Source: DATJSN01 sp035504095 (GTDB taxonomy: Bacteria > Planctomycetota > Phycisphaerae > WQYP01). Taken from it: a DNA stretch of 61,401 nucleotides. The translations under genes and the position numbers were made by a program. Under the pieces are notes generated by a model. That model was given only the letters and a program-made list of their open reading frames with translations. It did no database searches and was not told where the DNA came from. This document shows positions 40,739 through 49,516 of this stretch, one piece after another. The stretch is taken from contig DATJSN010000006.1 in the NCBI GenBank assembly GCA_035504095.1, positions 1 through 61,401 of the forward strand, read 5' to 3'. Numbering within the stretch: position 1 is the stretch's first letter; each line of letters starts with the position of its first letter.

Positions 40739-43700
40739 TTGTATTTGATTTCAGTGATTCAGGACCTGAAACGAGGAGGGTGGACACGAACCGGAATATT
40801 ATCGGGATTAACCGAGTATTTGTATGCGATAACGCATCTGGATATATTTAGAGTCTCAAGCAAAACAGGGCGGGAGCAGCACAGTAGTGAGGTTTCGAGG
40901 TTGTTCAGGTATCACGCGAAATTAAGTGCCTTTAACGTAATAGGGTTGGGACTGTCGTCGGCGGTCATAGCCGTTATCGCCATGGTTGGAGCGAGCGTAT
41001 GCTACGCAGATGATGGAACAGCTTCATCGGTGGATTACGCTCAATTGGGTCAAGAGGCGCAGAACGGCGATGCGAGCGCACTGGCTAAACTTACCACGGA
41101 TGCCAATGCAGGCGTGCTCGACGCGGAGTACCAACTGGGATTCTATTATTATCAGAACTTGGATTACTTTCATGCAGCGCCTTGGCTGGAAAAGGCAGGT
41201 GATCAGAAAGCCAAGCAGGGCGATATCCAAACCGCCATCGGCTATTATGACATCGCATCCTATTCGTATTCGCAAAATCAGCAAAATAACAAGGCCGCAG
41301 AATTATACGTTAAACTTGGAGACCTTAATTACGGACAAACAGGAAGCGGCGAAGATTATCTGCAAGATTACCAGGCAGCATTGAGTGCTTGGCAAAATGC
41401 AGTGCAACTTGAACCGACGTTGTTGGATGCGCAAATCAGACTGATGAACGCCAACAACGATATGGCACAACTCAATTCTTCAAACTGGCCCGGGGTGATC
41501 AATTTAGCCAATAAAGTCCTGCAGTTGGATCCAAAAAACGCCGACGCTTACCGGATTCGCGCTGGAGCGATCATCGGTTATATGACGGGATCTGCAGGCG
41601 GAAACATGCAGGAATTTGCCCAGGTCATCTCAGATTTGAAACAGGCCGTGCAGATCGATCCTGCTAACGCGGACAATACTATATTGTTGGCTCGGGCATA
41701 TCTTCTTGAAGCAGGATTTGAACAATTAATCCACAACATTAACGCCGATCAAGCCATCGGTATCTGCGATCAGGCACTGCAGATCATGCAGGATTATGTA
41801 AATAAATATCCGGACAATCCGAAAGGCTGGCTGGATATGGCGTCGTTGTGTGATCAGATACCCGGCATGGAATCGAGTGTACAAGATGCGATCAACAAAG
41901 CACTGACAATATCGCCCAACGACCCGGATGCTCTCGCGGCGCAACTCAACGAATTGATTAAATACAAGTCGCTCCCCGGACAAATTGGTGAAGCCATTGA
42001 AAAATTAATTGCCGTGCAGCCCGATCATATGAACAACTATATGATCGCTGCTGAATATTACGCGGGACTTGGCGATAATGTGAGTGCCATAAAATACCTC
42101 AAAGCCGCTCTTGATCATCCCACACCAGGCGGGGGGGTAACACCATTTCAGAATGCGGGAATTCGCCAGTCGGTTTATGAATTGCTTGCGGATGTCTATA
42201 TGAACGCTGCCGATTTAACTTCGGATGCCGCGACGCGCAACGACTATTTAAATAAAGCTTCAGATGCGATTTCATGGGTGCAAACGCAACAACTGGACGC
42301 CGGGTGGGTGTACGTGAACCAGGGTCGTTTATACACGTTGCACAACCAGTACGACGCGGCATTGCAACAACTCAAGGGAGCCGATTCGATACTTTCGCCG
42401 ACAAACGCACAACAGGTTCATTTGTGGTTGCTGAATAAAGAAATTGAGATACAAGTCTACACCGCATTGGGCCAGAACGATCAGGCTGCCAGGGCACTGG
42501 ATCAGATCGATCGGTATTTTCCCGATCAGCCAGTGGTTTTAATCAATCGTGCCAGACTTGAACTCCAGCAAAATCCGTCGGCCGCCCTGGCTGCCGTTGA
42601 CGAATTTTTGAATCAGGATTCTTCAAACCAGGAGGCGCTGGGCATCAAAGCCCAGGCGCTGGCCGCTTTGGGGCAAACAACAGAACTTAACCAGGTGTTG
42701 GATTCGATACAGAATTTGACGTTGCCTCTAGCGGAATTAAAGACACGACTAGAGCTTCTTAACGGCGATAACCATGCTGCATGGCAGACAATTCAACCAT
42801 GGGTGCAGCAGAATCCTGCTGATCCGCGAGTAGTGACGCCGGCATATGCGGCGTTGGCGGGTATCGGTGATCGCACGCAGGCAGCTGAGTTAATCGCCCA
42901 GGCGCTCAAAGACGCGCCCGACAATACGCAATATCTCTTGCTCAATAATGAACTTGCCAAGTCGGGCAATTCCATGCCACAGCTTTCTTTTGACTCACTG
43001 ACAAGCGATGTTGTTCATATTGCTATTAATGGTGAAAATCCGGATCAAACGCAACTGGCAGCTATCAATCAGATATCCGATCCGGTGCAAAGGTCAGTTC
43101 TTCTGACTGATTTTTATCTTGATCGTGGCCAGCTCGATCAGGCAGGACAGGCCATTCAGGCGGCCGAACAGGCTGCTCCGAATAATCATGATGTGATTGA
43201 GGCTCAATTTCGTCTGGACCTGGCTGAAGAAGATTTTGACGCGGCTTCAGCGGTTATATCCAGGGCCGATGAATTGAATATTGATGGATTAAACGGCGAT
43301 CTGTACCAGGCAAGATTGGATCTTGCCAGAAATGGCGCGAGCGATGCTCTGGATCTTTTAAGTCGGGATCTCCAGACGCATCCTAATGATATTGAGGCTC
43401 AGGCTTATAAAGGACAGGCTCTACTGGCGTCTGGCAAAGGCGCGCAGGGAACCTCGGAACTGGAGGCTGTTTTAAAACTACAACCCAACAATCTGGTCGC
43501 GTTGCGAACTCTTGTGAACTACTACATGCGAACGAATACGCAGGATTCCCTGGAGCAAGCCCGCGATTTGATTAATCAGGGATTGGGCTACTATCCGCTC
43601 GATTATCAATTACAACAGTTCTCGGGCGATGTTGCCGATTTACTTGACGATCCGCAGCAGCGAATTAACACAAGACTCGCAGCCTATAAGGCCAATCCGG

Positions 43701-45742
43701 GTGATATGCATAACGTGGAATGTTTGGCACAACTTTACAGCAGCCATTCACAATTATCAGAGGCCATTTCACTATTAAACACAGCTTTTAGAGCACATCC
43801 TGACAGTTTAGACCTGGCTCAGATGTTGGTGACACTATATTTGAAACAGAAGGATGTTGGTGACGCACAGGATGTTTTAGAACAACTTGCGGAAAATGGT
43901 AATTCACAGATCGCCTTCATGGGTCGCATTATGCTTGGAGATTTATATCTCAAGCAGGGATTGCAGTCCCAGGCTGCCCAAATGTATTTACAGGCACAGG
44001 ATGCAATGCCCGCAGATAAAGCGATAGTGGAAAGCAGATTAGGCGACATGTATTTTAACGCGGGCGATTATTCCGACGCGCTAAAATTTTATGGCCCACT
44101 TTACGCAACAGATTCAAAAAATCGTGATCTGGCTATTCGATACATTCAAGCTTTGATCAAAAACAACCAGGCGGATCAGGCATTAAATATTATTGACAAC
44201 AATCTGCTGGCTCAAAATCCTTCTGATGAACAGGCGATGGAATTGAAAGGAGAGGCACTGCTGGCGGAACGCAAATTGCCGGAGGCGTTGGACGTATTTA
44301 ATAACACCCTGACATTGAATTCACAGGATATGCAGGCTCTTTATAACCGCGCCTCGGTATATCTGGCTTTTTCGCCGCCGGAATATCAGCAGGCTATAGG
44401 CGATCTGTTGGTGGTGGAAAACATAGATGCCAAAAATTATCCAGCGCGTCTGTTGCTGGCCCAAACTTATGAAGCTAACCGGCAATACGCCGAAGCTGTT
44501 CACGAATATCAACAGGTGATCGCACTGGATCCCGATGATCAGACAATTCGACTGCGGTTTGCTCAATTACTGTTTGATCTGGCGAGCCAATTGGCGGCGC
44601 TTTCACCGGATGACAATAGTGATCTGGCGGCTTCATTGAGGATTATTGATCCAGTTGGTCAATTTCAAAATCTGGTTCAGGATTCTCTGAATATGAAAAT
44701 GAACAATCTGGAATATGCCCAATGGCTCGCCTTATATGGGCAATATGATATGGAAACGGGGAATGTAGATGAGGGAATCGCGCTTACGCGAAAAGCTTAT
44801 GATGCGGCCGGAGAAACTCCGGAAGCAGCGCTGGCTTATTTGCGCGTGCTGTTAACAGCCGGCAAATATGAAGAAGCGGTGGATGTCGCCGGTAATGCGA
44901 TAAAGAGTTCGCCAGATAACGCGGACTTTTATGTATTTCGTGGTCGGGCCTATTCGATGCTTCAGAGATTTCCACAAAGTCATGCCGACTTTGTACAGGC
45001 ATTGACCATCAGCATGAATAATGCGAAGGAATTTTTTCAAGTGCTGGATTTATACCAGTCCGCATCTAACGATCCACAGTGGCTGACTGGTGTGTCGGAT
45101 CAACTTTTGAATTTACAAAAACAATACCCTGATCAGGCAACGCTTTTTGATACTGCGCTGGCGATCGTAGCCTTTATCGAAAAGGATAATCAAGGGGCGC
45201 TCCGGTTTGCAGTGACCGCGCTGAATCAAAACCCGGTGGATATTTGTGAAACCAGTGCTTTGAGGATAGCCGCAATGGCGGCGAATAATCTGAATCAGTA
45301 CGATCAATCGAAAAATTACTATCTAAAATTGCTGAAAATATCTCCGACAGATGCTTCTGCCTGCAATAATATGGCATATTTACTGGCGAGTAAATTCAGA
45401 GACCTTCAGGGAGCCCTGCGCTATGCCCAGCAGGCCAATGATCTATCGGCGCAACAGGAGGGCGTAAACGGATATTGTCACGATGCAAACAATCTGGATA
45501 CCTTGGGCTGGATTTATTATCTCACTGATGATTATTCCGATGCTTACGACGCGCTGGAAATGAGTTTGAAGTACAACCCTCCTCCGGTGGCGTATTACCA
45601 CCTGGGACAGGTGCTGGTGGCTCAAAATAATTTTTCTGAAGCGAAACAAGTGCTGCAAGAGGGATTAATCGCCGCCCGGCAGTCGAATGATCCGATTGCC
45701 GATCAAATTCAGGATTTACTCAATTCGGGTATGATGCAGTAA
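40739..45742 (+). CDS. Giant tetratricopeptide-repeat protein, exported
   Basis: A 1667-residue protein composed almost wholly of TPR-type helix pairs after residue 95 (for example GVLDAEYQLGFYYYQNLDYF, VSAIKYLKAALDHP, PDNADFYVFRGRAYSMLQRF, LDTLGWIYYLTDDYSDAYDA). A hydrophobic stretch at about 65-88 ending in VCYADDG looks like an uncleaved anchor or a signal peptide with an unusually long N-terminal part. The frame opens with TTG at 40739 and has no ATG before 40983, so the true start is uncertain. TPR arrays hold protein complexes together. Its position before the tandem pilin-like genes and a second TPR lipoprotein suggests an envelope or secretion scaffold. The closest functional analogy is PrsT/PilF-like proteins, but no specific family is assigned. 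Confidence 0.8.
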   Translation: MYLISVIQDLKRGGWTRTGILSGLTEYLYAITHLDIFRVSSKTGREQHSSEVSRLFRYHAKLSAFNVIGLGLSSAVIAVIAMVGASVCYADDGTASSVDYAQLGQEAQNGDASALAKLTTDANAGVLDAEYQLGFYYYQNLDYFHAAPWLEKAGDQKAKQGDIQTAIGYYDIASYSYSQNQQNNKAAELYVKLGDLNYGQTGSGEDYLQDYQAALSAWQNAVQLEPTLLDAQIRLMNANNDMAQLNSSNWPGVINLANKVLQLDPKNADAYRIRAGAIIGYMTGSAGGNMQEFAQVISDLKQAVQIDPANADNTILLARAYLLEAGFEQLIHNINADQAIGICDQALQIMQDYVNKYPDNPKGWLDMASLCDQIPGMESSVQDAINKALTISPNDPDALAAQLNELIKYKSLPGQIGEAIEKLIAVQPDHMNNYMIAAEYYAGLGDNVSAIKYLKAALDHPTPGGGVTPFQNAGIRQSVYELLADVYMNAADLTSDAATRNDYLNKASDAISWVQTQQLDAGWVYVNQGRLYTLHNQYDAALQQLKGADSILSPTNAQQVHLWLLNKEIEIQVYTALGQNDQAARALDQIDRYFPDQPVVLINRARLELQQNPSAALAAVDEFLNQDSSNQEALGIKAQALAALGQTTELNQVLDSIQNLTLPLAELKTRLELLNGDNHAAWQTIQPWVQQNPADPRVVTPAYAALAGIGDRTQAAELIAQALKDAPDNTQYLLLNNELAKSGNSMPQLSFDSLTSDVVHIAINGENPDQTQLAAINQISDPVQRSVLLTDFYLDRGQLDQAGQAIQAAEQAAPNNHDVIEAQFRLDLAEEDFDAASAVISRADELNIDGLNGDLYQARLDLARNGASDALDLLSRDLQTHPNDIEAQAYKGQALLASGKGAQGTSELEAVLKLQPNNLVALRTLVNYYMRTNTQDSLEQARDLINQGLGYYPLDYQLQQFSGDVADLLDDPQQRINTRLAAYKANPGDMHNVECLAQLYSSHSQLSEAISLLNTAFRAHPDSLDLAQMLVTLYLKQKDVGDAQDVLEQLAENGNSQIAFMGRIMLGDLYLKQGLQSQAAQMYLQAQDAMPADKAIVESRLGDMYFNAGDYSDALKFYGPLYATDSKNRDLAIRYIQALIKNNQADQALNIIDNNLLAQNPSDEQAMELKGEALLAERKLPEALDVFNNTLTLNSQDMQALYNRASVYLAFSPPEYQQAIGDLLVVENIDAKNYPARLLLAQTYEANRQYAEAVHEYQQVIALDPDDQTIRLRFAQLLFDLASQLAALSPDDNSDLAASLRIIDPVGQFQNLVQDSLNMKMNNLEYAQWLALYGQYDMETGNVDEGIALTRKAYDAAGETPEAALAYLRVLLTAGKYEEAVDVAGNAIKSSPDNADFYVFRGRAYSMLQRFPQSHADFVQALTISMNNAKEFFQVLDLYQSASNDPQWLTGVSDQLLNLQKQYPDQATLFDTALAIVAFIEKDNQGALRFAVTALNQNPVDICETSALRIAAMAANNLNQYDQSKNYYLKLLKISPTDASACNNMAYLLASKFRDLQGALRYAQQANDLSAQQEGVNGYCHDANNLDTLGWIYYLTDDYSDAYDALEMSLKYNPPPVAYYHLGQVLVAQNNFSEAKQVLQEGLIAARQSNDPIADQIQDLLNSGMMQ

Positions 45743-46007
45743 CAATGCCGGCCATAACTTAAACCGAATCGTATAAAATAATCATAAACATATAACATGA
45801 GTTCGATATTTTAAGGCAGAACCTGGTCGCCATCGAACAGGCAGTTTTTGCACTGATGTTATCAGAACTAACATTACGACCGCGAAACGGATAAATTTTG
45901 TGCACTTCCGATAACTATTTCCAACTCATTATGTGATTTGGACTCACCGATAAAGCCAAAGTCGGTTTTAAACTTTTAATGAGTTTTTAGACTTTGGAGA
46001 CCGTCAT
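45743..46007. other. Leader region of the first pilin-like gene
   Basis: 265 bp without a gene. AT-rich. A GGAGA ribosome site lies about 8 bp before the ATG at 46008. No riboswitch or strong hairpin was recognised, and the region is not clearly similar to the leader of the second pilin-like gene. Confidence 0.4.
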
Positions 46008-47024
46008 ATGAAACGTAAAAAGGGCAAGCATAAAAAAGTACGCGGCTTTACGCTGATTGAATTGCTGGTGGTCATATCGATCATCGCATTATTGATCGCC
46101 ATCTTGCTGCCAAGCCTTGCGAAGGCCAAGGAATTGGCAAATCGCACGGCATGTTCAGCGAACATTCGAAGCATTCTGCAATCCATGGCGATTTATGCGC
46201 AAAGCAATCAGGCAACATTCCCCTGCGTACCTGGACCGGCGTCGACAGCATCCTACGCTAACCAGGCGGCAAATCCCAGCGGTTATGTTAACACTCAATT
46301 ACCGGGCCAGGTTTTAGGTGAATGGTATGCTTCAGCCAACAGCGCTGAATTTGGCAGCCCGTTGGGTTCTTTGTGGGTTTTGGTCCTGCAAAGCGCGATA
46401 ACGCCCAAGACGTTCATTTGCCCCTCAGATCCCATCGCCAACGGGCCATCTATTGAATACGACAACAACAGCACAGGCGGCACAGCGGACGTTTATGCTC
46501 AATTTGGTGTAATGACGATTGGCGGCACGCCGAGCACAAGCGGTCAGGGTGAAAGTTATTCTGTCGCATTTCCTTGGGTTTATAGTGCCACTGCGTCGAC
46601 CAGTGCTCCCGAAACAGCTTCAAATATTTGGTACAATGATGCTCGCGCAGATCAGCCGATTGTGAGCGACATGGCTCCATTGAGCAATGCCGGCACCGGA
46701 ACTTTCGCTCGCTATACCACCGTATTAAATACTGCAAACACCTATGGTCCCTATATCTATAATTCAGGCAATCACAACGGTGATGGCCAGAATGTAGGTT
46801 TTGCTGACACCCATGTGGAATGGGATGCCAGCCCGTACGTAGGGGAACAGGGCGACAACATTTTCACCTATAATACTTCGACCACAGCTCCGAATGGCAC
46901 CCAGACGGCAGTGACAACGACCGGAGCGTCTGTGACGCAACCCGTGTCGACGTACACGCCGCTGCTTACCCCGTTTGACACTTGCATGGTCCCGGTAAGG
47001 AACGTGCAAAGTGGTGCATGGTAA
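46008..47024 (+). CDS. Type IV pilin-like protein with prepilin leader, copy 1
   Basis: A 338-residue protein. A basic leader with KKVRGFTLIELLVV marks the prepilin peptidase site (cut after Gly; Phe1 and Glu5 of the mature chain present). The hydrophobic helix ends in AILLPSLAKAKELANRTACS. The globular part is a planctomycete prepilin-type domain of the kind that ends in GDGQNVGFADTHVEWD, the H-x-G motif of DUF1559-like proteins, and then FDTCMVPVRNVQSGAW. Such proteins are numerous in planctomycetes and are thought to be pseudopilins of type II-like assemblies or surface proteins. A near-identical copy follows 350 bp downstream. A strong terminator closes this gene, so it is probably transcribed alone and highly. 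Confidence 0.9.
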   Translation: MKRKKGKHKKVRGFTLIELLVVISIIALLIAILLPSLAKAKELANRTACSANIRSILQSMAIYAQSNQATFPCVPGPASTASYANQAANPSGYVNTQLPGQVLGEWYASANSAEFGSPLGSLWVLVLQSAITPKTFICPSDPIANGPSIEYDNNSTGGTADVYAQFGVMTIGGTPSTSGQGESYSVAFPWVYSATASTSAPETASNIWYNDARADQPIVSDMAPLSNAGTGTFARYTTVLNTANTYGPYIYNSGNHNGDGQNVGFADTHVEWDASPYVGEQGDNIFTYNTSTTAPNGTQTAVTTTGASVTQPVSTYTPLLTPFDTCMVPVRNVQSGAW

Positions 47025-47051
47025 AACATAAAAATGGTGCAGGACTATTAA

Positions 47052-47082
47052 ACGGCCCGGGTAAAACCCGGGCCGTTTTTTA
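47052..47082 (+). terminator. Rho-independent terminator of pilin-like copy 1
   Basis: A perfect 10-bp stem, ACGGCCCGGG...CCCGGGCCGT, with a 5-base loop TAAAA, followed by TTTTTTAT. It starts 27 bp after the stop codon. Confidence 0.97.
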
Positions 47083-47375
47083 TTTAGATATGCTTTGGAT
47101 AAAAACTTTAATTTTTATCTAAAGAATTTGCATCACAATCGCAACCATCTGTCTTTATTAGTGATTGGGCGCTCCTTTAGGGTGCGATAACTATGAATAG
47201 CAAAAAGCCTATAAGAAAAAATGCCGATAAGAAATGTGTGGATTATTGAGACGTGACAATCCGATGAATCCAACGACTTGAGAAAATCAATAGCTGGGGC
47301 GTTGCGAACGTCACTTCAGGCGTGTCTTGGACGATAAGGCCGTGACGTTAAAGAATCTAAATTAGTGGAGAAATT
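47083..47375. other. Intergenic leader of pilin-like copy 2
   Basis: 293 bp without a gene between the terminator of copy 1 and the ATG of copy 2. It must contain the promoter of copy 2. A GGAGA ribosome site lies 7 bp before the ATG. The stretch around 47165-47345 has moderate GC and several short dyads, but no known riboswitch fold was recognised. Confidence 0.4.
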
Positions 47376-48389
47376 ATGAAGTCTCAAAAGAACAAGAAAC
47401 CAAAATACCGGGCGGGTTTTACTTTGATTGAACTGCTTGTGGTTATATCCATTATCGCATTATTGATTGCCATTTTGCTGCCCAGCCTCGCCAAGGCCAA
47501 GGAACTTGCGAACCGCGTAGCGTGTTCGGCAAATATCCGGAGTATTATTCAGTCCATGACCATATATGCACAAAGCAATAGCGGTGCATTTCCTGACTGT
47601 CCCGGACCAGGCAGCACTACTTATGCAAACCAGGCGACTAATCCCACCGGCTACGTGAACACTCAATTGCCGGGCACCGTTATCGAGGAATGGTATGCCT
47701 CGGCAAATAGCGCCAATTTCGGAAGTCCGCTTGGATCACTGTGGATTAATATGATTCTTGACGGCCAAGACACGCCTAAGACGTTTTTTTGTCCATCGGA
47801 TCCGCTGGCTAACAAGGCATCAATTGAATATGACGGTAGCAGCACCGGCGGAGCAGCAGACTGCTATGCCCAGTTCGGCGTGATGACGCTTGGCGGCACA
47901 CCAAGTACGGCGGGGCAGGGTGAAAGCTATTCTATCGCTTTCCCCTGGGCTTATAACGCCAATGCCGCAGGAACCAACCCCGAAACGGTCAGCAACATCT
48001 GGTTTAATGATACGCGCGCCGATGTGCCAGTGGTGAGTGATATGGCTCCGCAGAGCAATACCGGTACAGGAACTTTCGCCCGCTACACTACTGTGTTGAA
48101 TACCGCTAATACCTATGGCGCGTATATTTATAATTCAGGAAATCACAACGGCGACGGCCAGAATGTCGGCTTTGCCGACGATCACGTGGAATGGGATACC
48201 AGTCCATACGTAGGGCAACAGGGTGACAACATCTTTACCTACAATCCTTCAACGCCCAACGGTTCGGGTACCGCAATTACAACAACCGGAACAACCGTTA
48301 CACAGCCCGTGACGTCAAACACACCGGCTGTTCCTCCATTCGATGTTTGTATGGTTCCTGTGCGAAATGTGCAGTCAGGCGCCTGGTAA
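47376..48389 (+). CDS. Type IV pilin-like protein with prepilin leader, copy 2
   Basis: A 337-residue paralogue of the gene at 46008. The leader differs (SQKNKKPKYRAGFTLIELLV) but keeps the Gly-Phe cleavage site and Glu5. The helix and the following KAKELANRVACSANIRSI segment are nearly unchanged. Most of the globular domain is identical, including GDGQNVGFADDHVEWDTSPY and the end FDVCMVPVRNVQSGAW. Differences are concentrated in the region between about residues 60 and 200. It has its own promoter region and terminator, so the two copies can be expressed independently. A recent tandem duplication is the simplest origin. No assembly ATPase or prepilin peptidase is in the window. Confidence 0.9.
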   Translation: MKSQKNKKPKYRAGFTLIELLVVISIIALLIAILLPSLAKAKELANRVACSANIRSIIQSMTIYAQSNSGAFPDCPGPGSTTYANQATNPTGYVNTQLPGTVIEEWYASANSANFGSPLGSLWINMILDGQDTPKTFFCPSDPLANKASIEYDGSSTGGAADCYAQFGVMTLGGTPSTAGQGESYSIAFPWAYNANAAGTNPETVSNIWFNDTRADVPVVSDMAPQSNTGTGTFARYTTVLNTANTYGAYIYNSGNHNGDGQNVGFADDHVEWDTSPYVGQQGDNIFTYNPSTPNGSGTAITTTGTTVTQPVTSNTPAVPPFDVCMVPVRNVQSGAW

Positions 48390-48422
48390 AATCGTAACGA
48401 TAAACCAGATCAGGAAATTGCG

Positions 48423-48452
48423 CGGCCCGGAAAATTCCGGGCCGTTTTTTTT
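48423..48452 (+). terminator. Rho-independent terminator of pilin-like copy 2
   Basis: A 10-bp stem, CGGCCCGGAA...TTCCGGGCCG, with an AA loop, followed by eight Ts. It starts 34 bp after the stop codon. The stem resembles that of copy 1 in sequence. Confidence 0.96.
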
Positions 48453-48483
48453 GTTCAGAAGATTTTGAATGCAGACCGCTCAG

Positions 48484-49344
48484 TTACGGTCGTAGCAGAA
48501 CCATCGCAATAATGCCCGCCAAAACACAATAGACGGCAAATGGAGTAAGCTTGCGTGTCTGGAAATATTTCATCAGAAATATGGTGCTCAGATAAGCGGT
48601 AACGCCGGCCGTCAAAGCTCCAATCATGGTCAGGTGCAACATCGTTCTGGCCTCAGGTCTAAATAATTTGGGCAATTCAAGAACGGAGGCGGCAAGGATG
48701 GCCGGCGTTGCAAGCATAAACCCAAAACGACAGGCTTGTTCATAACTTAGTCCGGCAATAACCCCCGCAACAATGGTCGCACCACTACGCGATATGCCGG
48801 GAAGAAAAGCGAGCGATTGCGAGGCTCCAACCAGTATGCCGTTAATAAACGAAAGATCTTCGGCCCGTTTCTCCTGCTGTTGTGCGGCGCGTTTAACAGC
48901 CAGATTTTTCACGTAATCGCCTAGCAACATCAACAGACCATTGATTATCAAAAAACCGGCGACCATCCAATAGTATCTGGGGTCTTCAAAAAATAGACGA
49001 ATCTTCTTTTCGAATAAAAAACCAATTGGAACGATGACCAGAGTGCCGGCGACCAAAAGCCAGGCGAGTTTGCTGTCATCGTCATAGACCAATTTCATCC
49101 TCTGAACACTTCCAATATAGGCCATGAATACCTGAAGCCACTGCTTCCAAAAATAAATGATCAGGGCTATGGCAGTGGCTAAATGCAGAGCGACTACAAA
49201 GGGAAGAAAATGTTGATCACTGAAGCTGAAATTCCAATGCAACAGGCCCTTAATAATAATTAAATGGCCCAGAGAACTGATAGGGAAAAGTTCTGAAAAG
49301 CCCTGAAGAAAACCCAAAAATATGGCTTGCCAAACCGTGAGCAT
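48484..49344 (-). CDS. uppP: Undecaprenyl-diphosphatase (BacA family)
   Basis: A 286-residue polytopic membrane enzyme that recycles the undecaprenyl carrier of wall and polysaccharide synthesis. The two signature regions are present: AIFLGFLQGFSELFPISSLG at the N-terminus (the family has GxxEFLPISSxxH; here L replaces F and Gly-His follow) and LAFLPGISRSGATIVAGVIA near residue 175, with the essential Arg-Ser-Gly. Its length is near 270, as usual. It probably works with murJ in this window. Resistance to bacitracin is a known side effect of overexpression in other bacteria. It is convergent with the second pilin-like gene. Confidence 0.95.
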   Translation of the reverse strand: MLTVWQAIFLGFLQGFSELFPISSLGHLIIIKGLLHWNFSFSDQHFLPFVVALHLATAIALIIYFWKQWLQVFMAYIGSVQRMKLVYDDDSKLAWLLVAGTLVIVPIGFLFEKKIRLFFEDPRYYWMVAGFLIINGLLMLLGDYVKNLAVKRAAQQQEKRAEDLSFINGILVGASQSLAFLPGISRSGATIVAGVIAGLSYEQACRFGFMLATPAILAASVLELPKLFRPEARTMLHLTMIGALTAGVTAYLSTIFLMKYFQTRKLTPFAVYCVLAGIIAMVLLRP

Positions 49345-49516
49345 TCATGTCTCCATAAAACGACCAAGTCGACTCATAATCGAAACGAAGATCATCGCAT
49401 AAGAATGGCGCATGGCAAGGCCGGATCAAAAAAACCAGCAAAAACCTCAATTGGGGTTGGATAATGCAATCAGAATGCTGAAATTTGTCGTTGAAGTCTC
49501 TAAAATAGGAGGATAG

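Noticed and set aside
47083..47375. Cyclic-di-GMP riboswitch before the second pilin-like gene
   Set aside because: The region was considered because GEMM riboswitches often precede pilin genes, but the conserved GEMM core was not found.
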